In this document: positions 44,163 to 53,566 of the stretch, piece by piece
Numbering within the stretch: position 1 is the first letter of the stretch
Layout of the letters: every line of letters starts with the position of its first letter
Assembly: GCA_946407015.1 (NCBI GenBank)
Contig: CAMJML010000002.1
Location: 124,001-188,000 of the forward strand
Reading direction: 5' to 3'
DNA: 64,000 bases
From: an uncultured Selenomonadales bacterium
GTDB taxonomy: Bacteria; Bacillota; Negativicutes; DSM-1736; Dendrosporobacteraceae
Translations under genes and position numbers: made by a program
Notes under the pieces: generated by a model
Told to the model about the DNA's origin: nothing
Seen by the model: only the letters and a program-made list of their open reading frames with translations
Databases searched by the model: none

Positions 44163-45286
44163 TGCAGTTAAACTTCTTGAACAGGCTGATCAGCAAGAGA
44201 CTAGTTTACGGCTTGATTGCGGCAGTCGTTGGAGCAGGTGTGATCGGAGGCAGTCTACTTTGGACAAAACATGCCCGTATTCAACCGGCAGCTGAAGAGC
44301 TTACTATCGTACGGACCGCTGTCATTGGTAGTGCAGGCGCAGCACAAGGCTATACTTATTCAGGAGAAGTACGCGGACGTTACGAAAGCCAGCTGGCCTT
44401 TCAAGTGAATGGGAAAATTATCAAAAGAAATGTCCAATTGGGCAGTGTCGTCAATGCTGGCGATGTGCTGATGCAGCTTGACGCCAAAGATATCGTACAA
44501 ACGGTAAACAGCAATTCCGCTCAGATATATTCGGCTGAATCACAGCTTCAGTTAGCGGAAAGCAACCTTAAGCGTTACGGTGAATTGGTAGAAAGCGGTG
44601 CAATCAGCCAATCACAATATGACCAATATCTGACTGCTTATCATGTAGCCATTGCCGGAGTTCGCCAGGCTCAGGCTCAATATACCCAAGGGGCCAATCA
44701 ACTGGATTACAGCCTGCTGTGTGCCGATAAGCCGGGTGTCATAGCCAGCATCTCCGCCGAAACGGGGCAAGTGGTCAGCGCCGGGCAACCGGTTATAACG
44801 GTCGTACATGACGGTGAACGCGAAATCGAAATCAGTGTCCCGGAAAATCGTATTGAAGAGCTGCGTACAGCTAAAGAAGTGAAAGTGGCATTCTGGGCAT
44901 TATCCAACGTAACAGTCCAGGGCACGGTGCGGGAAATCGCGCCAATGGCTGACCAAACTACCCGCACCTTTAAGGTGCGGATCAGTTTAATCAATCCACC
45001 GCCTGAAATAAAACTTGGAATGACTGCTGCCGTAACGTTAACCGGGAATAATAGGCAGCAAGCTATCCATATTCCGCTTTCAGCCATTTACCAAAAAGGC
45101 GACTTTCCTGCTGTCTGGGTGGTTTCAGGTGATATTCTTACTTTGCGCTCTGTCAAAACCGGTGATTTCGGCAATGGCACCATTCAAATTCTTGAAGGCT
45201 TGCAGCAAGGTGAGCGGATTGTAACCGCCGGAGTACATAAACTGAACGAAGGGCAAAAGATAAGAGTTGGCGGTGATTCCCTGTGA
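44159..45286 (+). CDS. RND efflux periplasmic adaptor (system 2)
   Basis: This 375-residue membrane-fusion protein has an N-terminal membrane anchor (about residues 14-34) rather than the lipoprotein cysteine of the system 1 adaptor. The lipoyl half-motifs (VQLGSVVNAGDVLMQLD, VSAGQPVITVV), the coiled-coil hairpin (LKRYGELVESGAISQSQYDQY) and the C-terminal barrel (GVHKLNEGQKI) match system 1 nearly block by block, so the two operons are paralogous. Start ATG 44159 overlaps the preceding stop, and its own stop overlaps the pump start at 45283. Confidence 0.93.
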   Translation: MMQLNFLNRLISKRLVYGLIAAVVGAGVIGGSLLWTKHARIQPAAEELTIVRTAVIGSAGAAQGYTYSGEVRGRYESQLAFQVNGKIIKRNVQLGSVVNAGDVLMQLDAKDIVQTVNSNSAQIYSAESQLQLAESNLKRYGELVESGAISQSQYDQYLTAYHVAIAGVRQAQAQYTQGANQLDYSLLCADKPGVIASISAETGQVVSAGQPVITVVHDGEREIEISVPENRIEELRTAKEVKVAFWALSNVTVQGTVREIAPMADQTTRTFKVRISLINPPPEIKLGMTAAVTLTGNNRQQAIHIPLSAIYQKGDFPAVWVVSGDILTLRSVKTGDFGNGTIQILEGLQQGERIVTAGVHKLNEGQKIRVGGDSL

Positions 45287-48200
45287 AGAATTTTAACCTC
45301 ACCGAATGGTCGCTTCAACATAAGCACTTCATCTATTTCTTCATTGTTCTTTTTTTCGTTGCCGGAATTTTTTCCTATCATAACCTTGGCCGGATGGAAG
45401 ATCCCGATTTTACAATTAAACAAATGGTTATCACGACCGTTTGGCCAGGAGCTACTGCCTGTCAGATGGAAGAACAGGTTACGGACAAAATCGAAAAGAA
45501 GCTGCAGGATTTACCGGGGCTTGATTATTTAAAAAGTTATTCCAGTCCGGGAGTAACGGTTATTTACGTAAATTTAAAAGACACCGTCCCCCAAAAAGAT
45601 ATCCGGTCCAGGTGGCTAGAAGCCCGGAATATGGTCAATGACATGAAAGGGACTTTACCTGCCGGTGTTCAAGACCCATTGTTCAATGACCGCTTTGATG
45701 AAGTCTATGGCGTGGTGTATGCTCTCACTGGTGATGGCTTTAGCTACGAAGAAATGCGTGAAAAGGCGGAAAAAATCAGGCGCATTTTGCTGGGTGTTCC
45801 CAGTGTTAAAAAGGTCCAGCTCTTGGGTGTCCAAACGGAAAAAATTTATATTGAAATGGAAAATAGCAAATTCGCTCAGCTCGGAATTGATCCGGCCCTG
45901 ATTATTTCCACGCTGCAGGCGCAAAATTCTATGAGCGCATCCGGCATGCTTGAGACAGCTTCTGACAATGTTTATTTACGGGTTACCGGCATGTTTGAGA
46001 ACCTGGAAGCGATTCAGGCCATTCCAATCCAGGCCAATGGGCGGACCTTCCGCTTAGGTGATATTGCCCAGGTGACCCGCTCTTATGCCGAGCCAACCGA
46101 CCCGAAGTTCTTTTATAACGGCCAGCCTGCTCTTGGTATTTCGCTGGCCATGGAACCAGGTGGTAATATTCTTACTCTTGGTGAAGATTTAGAAAAGACG
46201 ATTGATCAAATTAAAAAAGAGTTACCCGCCGGACTGGAGATTCATCAGACGGTCAATCAGCCCAAAGTTGTAAAGACCTCTATTGATGAATTTATCAAGT
46301 CGTTAGCAGAAGCTATTATTATTGTCCTCATTGTAAGCTTTGCAAGCCTGGGCATGCGTTCGGGCATTATCGTAGCCCTGTGCATTCCGCTGGTCATTGC
46401 GGCTGTGTTTACGTTTATGCACCTGATGAACATTGAACTGCAAAGGATATCGCTAGGGGCCCTTATTATTGCATTAGGACTTTTAGTTGACGACGCTATT
46501 ATCACCATTGAAACGATGGTTGTTAAAATGGAACAAGGCTGGGATCGATTTAATGCGGCTTGCTTTGCTTATACATCAACTGCTTATCCGCGCTTAACCG
46601 GTGAATTGGTTACCTGCGCGGGGTTTATTCCGGTCGGCTTTTCGCAAGGTTCTGCTTCGGAATTCACGTCCACCATTTTCTCAGTTGTCACCATATCCTT
46701 GCTGACATCCTGGGTGGTTGCCGGTACCGCCACACCTTTATTAGGATACCTGTTTATTAGGGTTAAGCCGCAAGGGGCAGGGAATGCTGAGCACAATGTC
46801 CATGATACAAAGTTTTATCGCTGGTTTAAGCAGGTTCTGATTTGGTGCCTGACACATCGCAAAGCAGTGCTGATGGCCACTGCGGGGGTTTTTTTTGCTG
46901 CGATTGCTTTATTAGGCTTGGTCAAACAAGAATTTTTCCCGGCCTCCACCAGACCGGAACTCATTGTTCAGCTACACCTGCAGGAAGGGGCTTCGCTAAA
47001 AAATACCGAGGATATTGCCCGGCAGGTTGCCCGGAGGCTGGAGGGTAATTCTCAAATCGCCTATTACACGTATCATGTGGGCGAAGGGGCTCCCCGTTTT
47101 GTCTTAAGCTTTGAGCCGACTTTTAATAAATCCAACTTTGCCGAATTTATTATTGTTGCCAAAGATGCGCAAGCGCGTGATGAACTCCGTACCCAGGTTA
47201 ATCAGCTTTTGAACGAAGAGTTTCCCAGCGTACAGGTACATTCTAAGGTTATCTTAAATGGACCGTCTTCAGACTATCCGGTGATGCTGCGGGTGAAAGG
47301 CTATGACATCGATAAAGTCCGTGAAATTGCAGAACAGGTACAGTCTGTCATGTCTGACCATCCCAGTGTTAAAAATGCAAATCTTAATTGGCAGGAAAAA
47401 AGCAAAACCATGCATTTGGAAATTGACCAGGATAAAGCCCGCAAATTAGGCGTGACTTCCCAATCGCTGGCCACCTCTCTGCAAACTCAATTGTCCGGTG
47501 CGCCAATTGCCGAATTTAGGGAAAGTGATAAAACGGTGAGTATGGTTCTGCGCTTTGCCTCTCAGGATAGAAATGATCCTTCCCGTCTGAAAGACCTCAA
47601 TATCCATATTGGGAATGGCAACTATGTTCCGCTTGATCAAATTGCAAAAATCAGCTTTGAGGCGGAAGACGGTTTGATTTATCGTCGTGACCTGAAACCC
47701 ATGATCCTCGTTCAGGCCGAGATCGTGCCCGGAGCCTTGGGAGATGATGTTGCCGAACAAGTTTATCAAAGCCTCGCCGAACTGCGGGGTAAGCTGCCGG
47801 TTGGTTACAGCATTGAATATGATGGTTCAAAAGCCGACAGCATTAAAGCACTCCAATTCATCACTGAGCCAGTACCGATCATGATCATTACCATTATGAT
47901 CCTGCTCATGATCCAGCTGCAGAATATACCGAAGCTGTTTCTAACCTTGATGACAGCGCCACTAGGCATCATTGGTGTTTCAATCGGGCTCTTTCTGACC
48001 AATAGTCCGATGGGCTTTGTTGTTCAATTGGGAATTCTGGCTTTGTCAGGCATTATCATGCGCAACACCGTCATCTTGATGGATCAGATTGATCAATTGC
48101 TGGATGCCGGCGAATCGCTTTGGGCAGCTATTATAAACGCTACGATCATCCGCTGCCGGCCCATCCTGCTTACTGCGGCAGCCGCAATTCTGGGTATGAT

Positions 48201-48378
48201 TCCACTGGTTTCGAGTACTTTCTGGGGACCCATGGCTGTAGCCATTGCCGCAGGATTATCCGGAGCTACGGTGTTAACCCTACTGGTGTTGCCCGTTATG
48301 TATGCTACCTGGTACAAAGCAAAGCCGGATGCAGACGTGTCGTCTTCTACGCACGTTCATACAACTCGTTCTGTTTGA
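45283..48378 (+). CDS. RND efflux transporter, inner-membrane permease (system 2)
   Basis: This 1031-residue pump is a paralogue of the one at 8613: NLTEWSLQHKHFIYFFIV at the start, NLGRMEDPDF, WPGATACQMEEQVTDKIE, and GLLVDDAIITIE in TM4 with the proton-relay pair at D403/D404. Twelve membrane helices and two periplasmic porter loops are visible. It starts with GTG 45283 inside the end of the adaptor gene. The protein ends with a His/Thr-rich tail (STHVHTTRSV). No outer-membrane factor gene is in the operon. A universal stress protein gene follows. Confidence 0.94.
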   Translation: MKNFNLTEWSLQHKHFIYFFIVLFFVAGIFSYHNLGRMEDPDFTIKQMVITTVWPGATACQMEEQVTDKIEKKLQDLPGLDYLKSYSSPGVTVIYVNLKDTVPQKDIRSRWLEARNMVNDMKGTLPAGVQDPLFNDRFDEVYGVVYALTGDGFSYEEMREKAEKIRRILLGVPSVKKVQLLGVQTEKIYIEMENSKFAQLGIDPALIISTLQAQNSMSASGMLETASDNVYLRVTGMFENLEAIQAIPIQANGRTFRLGDIAQVTRSYAEPTDPKFFYNGQPALGISLAMEPGGNILTLGEDLEKTIDQIKKELPAGLEIHQTVNQPKVVKTSIDEFIKSLAEAIIIVLIVSFASLGMRSGIIVALCIPLVIAAVFTFMHLMNIELQRISLGALIIALGLLVDDAIITIETMVVKMEQGWDRFNAACFAYTSTAYPRLTGELVTCAGFIPVGFSQGSASEFTSTIFSVVTISLLTSWVVAGTATPLLGYLFIRVKPQGAGNAEHNVHDTKFYRWFKQVLIWCLTHRKAVLMATAGVFFAAIALLGLVKQEFFPASTRPELIVQLHLQEGASLKNTEDIARQVARRLEGNSQIAYYTYHVGEGAPRFVLSFEPTFNKSNFAEFIIVAKDAQARDELRTQVNQLLNEEFPSVQVHSKVILNGPSSDYPVMLRVKGYDIDKVREIAEQVQSVMSDHPSVKNANLNWQEKSKTMHLEIDQDKARKLGVTSQSLATSLQTQLSGAPIAEFRESDKTVSMVLRFASQDRNDPSRLKDLNIHIGNGNYVPLDQIAKISFEAEDGLIYRRDLKPMILVQAEIVPGALGDDVAEQVYQSLAELRGKLPVGYSIEYDGSKADSIKALQFITEPVPIMIITIMILLMIQLQNIPKLFLTLMTAPLGIIGVSIGLFLTNSPMGFVVQLGILALSGIIMRNTVILMDQIDQLLDAGESLWAAIINATIIRCRPILLTAAAAILGMIPLVSSTFWGPMAVAIAAGLSGATVLTLLVLPVMYATWYKAKPDADVSSSTHVHTTRSV

Positions 48379-48422
48379 TATGAGCAGGCGTGATCATTTA
48401 TAGCTGAATGGAGTGGTTTATT

Positions 48423-48866
48423 ATGGATGGTTGGTATAAAAAAATTCTGGTACCTGTTGATGGCTCGCAGAATTCACTAAAAGCATTAGCCCATGCCGTG
48501 GCAATAGCCCGTTCCTTTGATGCCGAAATCAGCATTCTTTATATCTCTGTTTTGTCACAGCAGGTACCCTTATATGACCAGGTACAAGGTTCCCAAATTC
48601 CGGCCAAGGCATTGACAAATCCTAAGAAGTTTGCAGAAAGCATCGTTGCGGAGGCGTTAAAGCAGGTTCCGGAAGGCATTCGGGTTCATACACATATCGA
48701 AATTGGCGAGCCCCGGATTGCAATTACCGAATTTGCCGGACAGAATGGCTATGACATCCTTGTTATTGGCAGCCGCGGATTAGGAACTATTTCAGGGTTG
48801 CTTCTGGGCAGTGTCAGCAGTTATGTTGTTAGAAATGCCAAATGTGCTGTTTTGGTTGCCAAATAG
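48423..48866 (+). CDS. Universal stress protein (UspA family)
   Basis: This 147-residue cytoplasmic protein has one Usp domain: KKILVPVDGSQNSLKALAHAVAIA at the start and the ATP-binding signature G-x2-G-x9-G-S in GSRGLGTISGLLLGSVSSYV near the end. ATG 48423 with GAGTGG is preferred to ATG 48408, which overlaps that site. It lies 44 bp after the pump gene and may be co-transcribed with it. The function is general stress tolerance; no specific role can be assigned. Confidence 0.9.
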   Translation: MDGWYKKILVPVDGSQNSLKALAHAVAIARSFDAEISILYISVLSQQVPLYDQVQGSQIPAKALTNPKKFAESIVAEALKQVPEGIRVHTHIEIGEPRIAITEFAGQNGYDILVIGSRGLGTISGLLLGSVSSYVVRNAKCAVLVAK

Positions 48867-49038
48867 CCATGCTTATCATGCAACATTTTATGTATTATAA
48901 ATGTTCTTGAGCGAAAAGAAAGGATAAGTGATGGACGGTCAGCGGTTTCTTTAAACAGGACGGACTACGATCAAAAGGATAGCAGCGTTAAATAATAACA
49001 GACACATGGATGATCGCGGTTTTTGTTTAGAAAGAGCA

Positions 49039-49081
49039 AACCCCGAGGCTGAGCCTGAATTTTACAGGCAACCTTGGGGTT
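49039..49081. terminator. Hairpin between uspA and the GntR gene
   Basis: A 10-bp outer stem AACCCCGAGG/CCTTGGGGTT encloses an inner GCCTG...CAGGC stem, between convergent genes. The stretch 48867-49030 contains only short direct repeats and no gene. Confidence 0.65.
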
Positions 49082-49138
49082 CTCTATGTACATAGGGATA
49101 TCTTTGCTGTTAGATGAATGTTAATCCTGGAGAAAGCC

Positions 49139-49825
49139 TTATACTTTACCGCCGCTTGTTTGCAATTGAAGGATAAGGCGTTCTTTGGAGTCTTCCAAGT
49201 GTGCCTTTATAGCAACCCTGAGCTGGTCAAAGTCTTTCGTGCGCAAAGCGTTTAACATAGCGTAATGCTGTTCTACTGCACGGGTCACCATTTCTTTTGT
49301 GAAAAGGTCGTTTTCGGCCGCTAAAAAATGATAGTTCATCATACTTAAATAAATTTCCGTATTTCTTTGATTGCCGCCAAGTTCGACAAAAGCCATGTGA
49401 AAGCGTAGATTGTAGTTTGTGCGCAGATAGGACCCTAGTGGGATTTTTTCTACTGAAAGGGAAGAGTCTTTGAGAATATCTTCCATTCTGCTGATTTTTT
49501 TTAGATAGTATTCGTCAGCCAACGATGTGAGTTTTTCCACAGTCCACAGTTCAATCATGAGCCTGGTATCGATAATATCCAAAATATCTTCGGCTTCTAA
49601 AGCATTCACAAAGGTTCCGACTTTGGAAACCGTTTTGACTAAGCCGTCCATTTCCAAGCGATTGAGTGCATCCCGGACGGGGGTGCGGCTCACTCCTAAC
49701 TGTTTGGACAATTCCGGGATAGACAGTTTCTGATTTGGTAGGAATTCACGGCGAATAATGCGTTCCTTTAATAGCATGTAGGTTTTATCCCATAAGTTCG
49801 TGTTATCTAGTTTAGGTAGTTCCAT
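49139..49825 (-). CDS. GntR-family (FCD/FadR subgroup) regulator
   Basis: This 228-residue repressor has the N-terminal winged helix (LSIPELSKQLGVSRTPVRDALNRLEMDGLV, about 37-66) and a C-terminal all-helical FCD domain that binds an acid ligand, usually with metal (R-x..., HMAFVELGGN, H-rich end VEQHYAML). Its start is flanked by one TGTTGTATACAACA operator, and the same 14-mer recurs before the pdxA2-dtnK operon and before the dapA-like operon. It is thus the likely common repressor of this sugar-acid cluster and of itself. Confidence 0.92.
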   Translation of the reverse strand: MELPKLDNTNLWDKTYMLLKERIIRREFLPNQKLSIPELSKQLGVSRTPVRDALNRLEMDGLVKTVSKVGTFVNALEAEDILDIIDTRLMIELWTVEKLTSLADEYYLKKISRMEDILKDSSLSVEKIPLGSYLRTNYNLRFHMAFVELGGNQRNTEIYLSMMNYHFLAAENDLFTKEMVTRAVEQHYAMLNALRTKDFDQLRVAIKAHLEDSKERLILQLQTSGGKV

Positions 49826-49846
49826 GATTCAGACCTCGCTCATGAG

Positions 49847-49860
49847 TGTTGTATACAACA
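49847..49860 (-). promoter_or_regulatory. GntR operator before the gntR gene
   Basis: The perfect palindrome TGTTGTATACAACA lies 22 bp before the gntR start codon and points to autoregulation. The TTGTATACAA core is typical for FCD-type GntR regulators. Confidence 0.8.
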
Positions 49861-49942
49861 AAATATAGTAGAAAATAGCAGGAATGTCAAATGGAATCGC
49901 TTCAAGATTATTTTTCAATAGTTCGAATTTTTCAAAATATTA

Positions 49943-49996
49943 TTGACGGACATACAGGATTGCCTTATTATGAAATTAGCATGTTGTATACAACAT
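49943..49996 (+). promoter_or_regulatory. Promoter and GntR operator of pdxA2-dtnK
   Basis: TTGACG (49943-49948) and TATTAT (49966-49971) are 17 bp apart. The palindrome ATGTTGTATACAACAT (49981-49996) covers the first transcribed bases, where repressor would block initiation. Confidence 0.8.
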
Positions 49997-50019
49997 ATAA
50001 CAAATAAGGAGGACGATGA

Positions 50020-51015
50020 ATGAAGCCGGTTTTAGGTATTACGATGGGCGATGCTGCTGGTGTCGGTCCGGAAATTATTGTCAAAGCTCTCACAGACCCT
50101 ACGTTATATGAAATCGCGTGCCCTGTTGTGATTGGCGATAAAAAAATTATCGAACAGGCCATTAGCATTACGGCAGCCAATTTGAAGTGCCGGGCTGTGT
50201 CCCATCCGGGGATAGGGGGACAGGATTTTGGTGTTCTCGATGTCCTGGATCTCAATAATCTGCCAGGTGACCTGCCTTTTGCAGCAGTAGACGGCAGGGC
50301 TGGCAAAGCGGCTTATGAATATGTGGAAACAGCCGTTCATTATGCTTTAAACAGAGAAATTCATGCAATCGTGACAGCCCCGCTTAATAAAGAAGCGCTC
50401 AATGCCGGCGGTTATCACTTTCCCGGGCATACCGAAATCCTAGCTCATTTGGCTGGGACTAAAGACTATGCCATGATGCTGTCAGGGCCTTCCTTAAAGG
50501 TGATACATGTTACGACTCATGTATCACTTCGCCGGGCATGTGAGTTAATCAAGCAGGAACGGATTCTGCGGGTCATAGAATTAGCTCATGCTTCTGTAAA
50601 GTTACTGGGCATTGACAAACCACGTATTGCTGTGGCCGGACTAAACCCCCACTCAGGTGAAGGTGGATTGTTTGGTACGGAAGACTTGGAGGAGATTATA
50701 CCTGCGGTTGCGCAGGCTCAAGCCATGGGAATGAATGTTGAAGGACCTATTGCTCCGGATACGGTGTTTTACCGTGCGGCATTAAAGCAAGAGTTTGATA
50801 TTGTAGTTGTCATGTACCATGACCAAGGTCATATTCCATTGAAGGTACTTGGCTTTGAAACCGGTGTCAATATTACGGTAGGGTTGCCTTTTATCCGTAC
50901 TTCTGTGGATCACGGCACCGCATTTGATAAAGCCGGCAAAGGTACGGCGGATAGCAGGAGCATGACGGAGGCACTTTATTTGGGGGCTCGCATGGCCAAA
51001 GTAAAATTCGGCTGA
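50020..51015 (+). CDS. pdxA2: PdxA2, 4-phospho-D-threonate/erythronate 3-dehydrogenase
   Basis: This 331-residue enzyme belongs to the PdxA family. In the presence of a DUF1537 kinase gene it is the PdxA2 branch, which oxidises and decarboxylates 4-phospho-D-threonate or -erythronate to dihydroxyacetone phosphate. Family motifs are ITMGDAAGVGPEI, TAPLNKEAL, PGHTEILAHL (metal His), MYHDQGHIPLKVLGF and RTSVDHGTAFD. GGAGG precedes the ATG. dtnK follows by 48 bp. The assignment rests on genomic pairing with dtnK, because PdxA and PdxA2 are alike in sequence. Confidence 0.88.
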   Translation: MKPVLGITMGDAAGVGPEIIVKALTDPTLYEIACPVVIGDKKIIEQAISITAANLKCRAVSHPGIGGQDFGVLDVLDLNNLPGDLPFAAVDGRAGKAAYEYVETAVHYALNREIHAIVTAPLNKEALNAGGYHFPGHTEILAHLAGTKDYAMMLSGPSLKVIHVTTHVSLRRACELIKQERILRVIELAHASVKLLGIDKPRIAVAGLNPHSGEGGLFGTEDLEEIIPAVAQAQAMGMNVEGPIAPDTVFYRAALKQEFDIVVVMYHDQGHIPLKVLGFETGVNITVGLPFIRTSVDHGTAFDKAGKGTADSRSMTEALYLGARMAKVKFG

Positions 51016-51063
51016 GAGTAGTTCCTTTCTTCGTCATGGATGAAACTTAAAAAGGAGGAAGCC

Positions 51064-52347
51064 ATGGTCAAGCTAGCGGTAATAGCCGACGATCTGACCG
51101 GTGCAGGTGATACTGGAGTTCAGTTTAGTCAATATGGTTTGACAGCCAGAATCATTTTAAATTTACAGGCAACGCTAACGGCTCAAACCGGGGCTGATAT
51201 TCTGGTTCTTGATACAGACAGCCGGGCGGATTCAGCTGCCCAGGCTTATACGAAAGTGAAACATGCCTGCTGCGAATTGGGTCAGCTGGGTCTACAGGCA
51301 TTGTACAAGAAAATAGACTCAACGTTGCGGGGAAATATTGGAGCAGAAGTACTGGCTGCCTGGGAAGCCTACCAACCCGGCTTAACGATTATTGCCCCAG
51401 CCTATCCGAAAGCCCGCAGGCAAACTGTAGGGGGGCATCAACTGATTGACGGGATACCGGTGTCATTAACCGAGTTTTCCCAAGACCTTAAAACCCCTGT
51501 GACTGAATCCTCCGTTCTCCGATTATTAGACGATTACCGTGGTCATTCAGTCGAACTCCTTTCCCTAAAGCAGGTTCTTCAAGGCCGTGCTGCTGTCAAA
51601 AAGGAAATAAAGCGCTGTCTGGAGCAAGGCAACGATTGGATTGTATGTGATGCCGTGCTGGACGATCATTTGCGCACTATCGTTGAAGCGGCTGCAGATT
51701 TTGGCCGGGTGCTCTGGGTCGGATCAGCGGGTTTGGCTGAGCAAATTCCAGCCGTATACGGCTGGAAGCAAGCGTCCCAAGATCGGATCGCTTCTTTGTG
51801 CTGCCGTTCAATTGTCGTTGCCGCAGGGAGCGTCAGTGCAGTTACCCATCAACAGCTTCGTTATTATACAGAGCAAACGGCGGTGCGGCAGGTATTGGTA
51901 GATGCTGTGCAGGCTATGACCTCGCCGGAGCAGGAAGGTGCCCGGTTGATCAGCGAGGCATTGAGGGCTGACGGGGATATTGTCATTGCTTGTTCGAATG
52001 AGAAGCGAATGCTTGAAAAGTCTGCTGAGGCGGGGAAAAAACTTGGCTTGAGCGCTAACGATATGGGGAAAAGAATTGCGGATACCATTGCGATTGCTGT
52101 AGCCGAATTGGTCAAGCAGGGAGTTGACGGACTATTTCTAACAGGTGGTGAAACAGCCATAAGCTGCTGCCTGGCAATAGGAGCAGAGGGAATTGAGATC
52201 CAAAAGCAAGTATTACCGGGGATACCGATTGGCTTTCTGAGTGGCGGCCATACGATTGATTTGCCTGTAATTACTAAGGCGGGAGCTTTTGGCGGCCGGG
52301 AAGCCATCTTTCAAGCCGTACAGCTATTAAAAGGGCAGGGAACTTAA
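51064..52347 (+). CDS. dtnK: Four-carbon acid sugar kinase (DUF1537 family, DtnK-like)
   Basis: This 427-residue kinase phosphorylates D-threonate or D-erythronate at O4. The N-terminal domain has IADDLTGAGDTGVQFSQYG and YKKIDSTLRGNIGAEV, and the C-terminal nucleotide-binding domain has LFLTGGETA and PGIPIGFLSGG. The ATG at 51064 follows AAAGGAGG and is preferred over an upstream in-frame ATG at 51040. Its product feeds PdxA2. D- versus L-series and threonate versus erythronate cannot be decided here. Confidence 0.87.
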   Translation: MVKLAVIADDLTGAGDTGVQFSQYGLTARIILNLQATLTAQTGADILVLDTDSRADSAAQAYTKVKHACCELGQLGLQALYKKIDSTLRGNIGAEVLAAWEAYQPGLTIIAPAYPKARRQTVGGHQLIDGIPVSLTEFSQDLKTPVTESSVLRLLDDYRGHSVELLSLKQVLQGRAAVKKEIKRCLEQGNDWIVCDAVLDDHLRTIVEAAADFGRVLWVGSAGLAEQIPAVYGWKQASQDRIASLCCRSIVVAAGSVSAVTHQQLRYYTEQTAVRQVLVDAVQAMTSPEQEGARLISEALRADGDIVIACSNEKRMLEKSAEAGKKLGLSANDMGKRIADTIAIAVAELVKQGVDGLFLTGGETAISCCLAIGAEGIEIQKQVLPGIPIGFLSGGHTIDLPVITKAGAFGGREAIFQAVQLLKGQGT

Positions 52348-52440
52348 CATGTGAGCTGTTAAGCGGCTGCTCATGGTTTCGGTATTTTTTGAAACTGAAG
52401 CGATCCCTGAGTCAGAATTGATTATTCAGAAAATTGCCTA

Positions 52441-52499
52441 TTGACAAAAAAAACAAACGGGGATTAGAATAGAATCATGAAAAATGTTGTATACAACAT
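52441..52499 (+). promoter_or_regulatory. Promoter and GntR operator of the dapA-like operon
   Basis: TTGACA (52441-52446) and TAGAAT (52465-52470) are 18 bp apart. The palindrome ATGTTGTATACAACAT (52484-52499) follows directly downstream. The transcript leader to 52641 is about 165 bases and contains inverted CTGGCGA (52541-52547) and TCGCCAG (52593-52599). Confidence 0.8.
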
Positions 52500-52641
52500 A
52501 TAACAAAAAATAAAAAACGGGTATTTGCTCATAACCTTGCCTGGCGAAGTTGGCCGCTCGTTCGATAGCAACTCGTTAGAGCTTATACCGCATCGCCAGA
52601 GTATTTCAGGTTTAGAATTACGCAAAGAGAGGATGATTGAT

Positions 52642-53520
52642 TTGTTTCAACCCAAAGGAATTATTACTCCGATACTCACTCCGTTAACCGAAGATGAAAA
52701 ATTTAACGAGCAGGAAATGCGTACACAAATTAACCGGCTGATTCAAGCCGGTGTCAGTGGTATTTTTACGCTCGGAACCAATGGTGAGTTTTACGCATTT
52801 TCATACCAAGAAAAAATAAAGATTATGCAGGTGGCTGTCGAAGCAGTGAATGGGCGAGTGCCCGTTTACGCCGGTACCGGCTGCGTAACGACACAAGAAT
52901 CAATTCAATTATCCCAAATTGCCAAAGAAATTGGTGTGGATGTATTGTCCGTCATTTCCCCCTATTTTGTCGGTGTTTCGCAGGATGACTTATACCGGCA
53001 TTTCAGCAGTATCGCAAAAGCGGTTGAATTACCTATGCTGCTCTACAACATTCCGGCCCGAACAGGCAATAACATTGATTATACTACAGTAAAAAAACTG
53101 GCGGTTTATGATAACATCATCGGGATTAAAGATAGCAGCGGGAATTTTGACAATACATTAAAATATATCGAAAACACCGAGAGCCGTTTGAATGTTTTGG
53201 CTGGCAGTGATTCACTCATTCTTTGGACATTAATGGCCGGAGGCACAGGCGCGATTTCCGGCTGCTCGAATGTGTTCCCCGAATTGATGGTCAGCATTTA
53301 TCAGCTGTGGTCTGAAGGTAAAATCGAAGAGGCCAATGAAGCACAGAAACAAATTCGCCCATTCCGTAACGTTATGCAGATGGGGAATCCCAATTCGGTT
53401 GTTAAACGGGCTGTCAACTTGTTAGGCTATCCGGTCGGGCCTGCCCGGGAACCTTCGAATTGCAACAATCCTAAAATTGATGCAGAATTGCTGAAGGTAT
53501 TTGAACTATATCGATCATAG
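52642..53520 (+). CDS. DapA-like class I aldolase (DHDPS/NAL family)
   Basis: This 292-residue barrel enzyme belongs to the dihydrodipicolinate synthase/N-acetylneuraminate lyase family. The Schiff-base lysine is K163 (GIKDSSGNF) and the catalytic tyrosine Y135 (LLYNIPARTG). GTNGEF, in the place of the GTTGE pyruvate-carboxylate loop, fits a 2-keto acid substrate. Context (GntR operator, sugar-acid genes) favours a catabolic aldolase or dehydratase over lysine synthesis. Start TTG 52642 is chosen because AGAGAGG lies at normal distance; ATG 52633 is possible but abuts it, and upstream frames to 52525 lack ribosome sites. Confidence 0.88.
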   Translation: MFQPKGIITPILTPLTEDEKFNEQEMRTQINRLIQAGVSGIFTLGTNGEFYAFSYQEKIKIMQVAVEAVNGRVPVYAGTGCVTTQESIQLSQIAKEIGVDVLSVISPYFVGVSQDDLYRHFSSIAKAVELPMLLYNIPARTGNNIDYTTVKKLAVYDNIIGIKDSSGNFDNTLKYIENTESRLNVLAGSDSLILWTLMAGGTGAISGCSNVFPELMVSIYQLWSEGKIEEANEAQKQIRPFRNVMQMGNPNSVVKRAVNLLGYPVGPAREPSNCNNPKIDAELLKVFELYRS

Positions 53521-53566
53521 GTATGAATTCATAGACGATTGGACTTTTTTATAAGGAGTGCAGACC

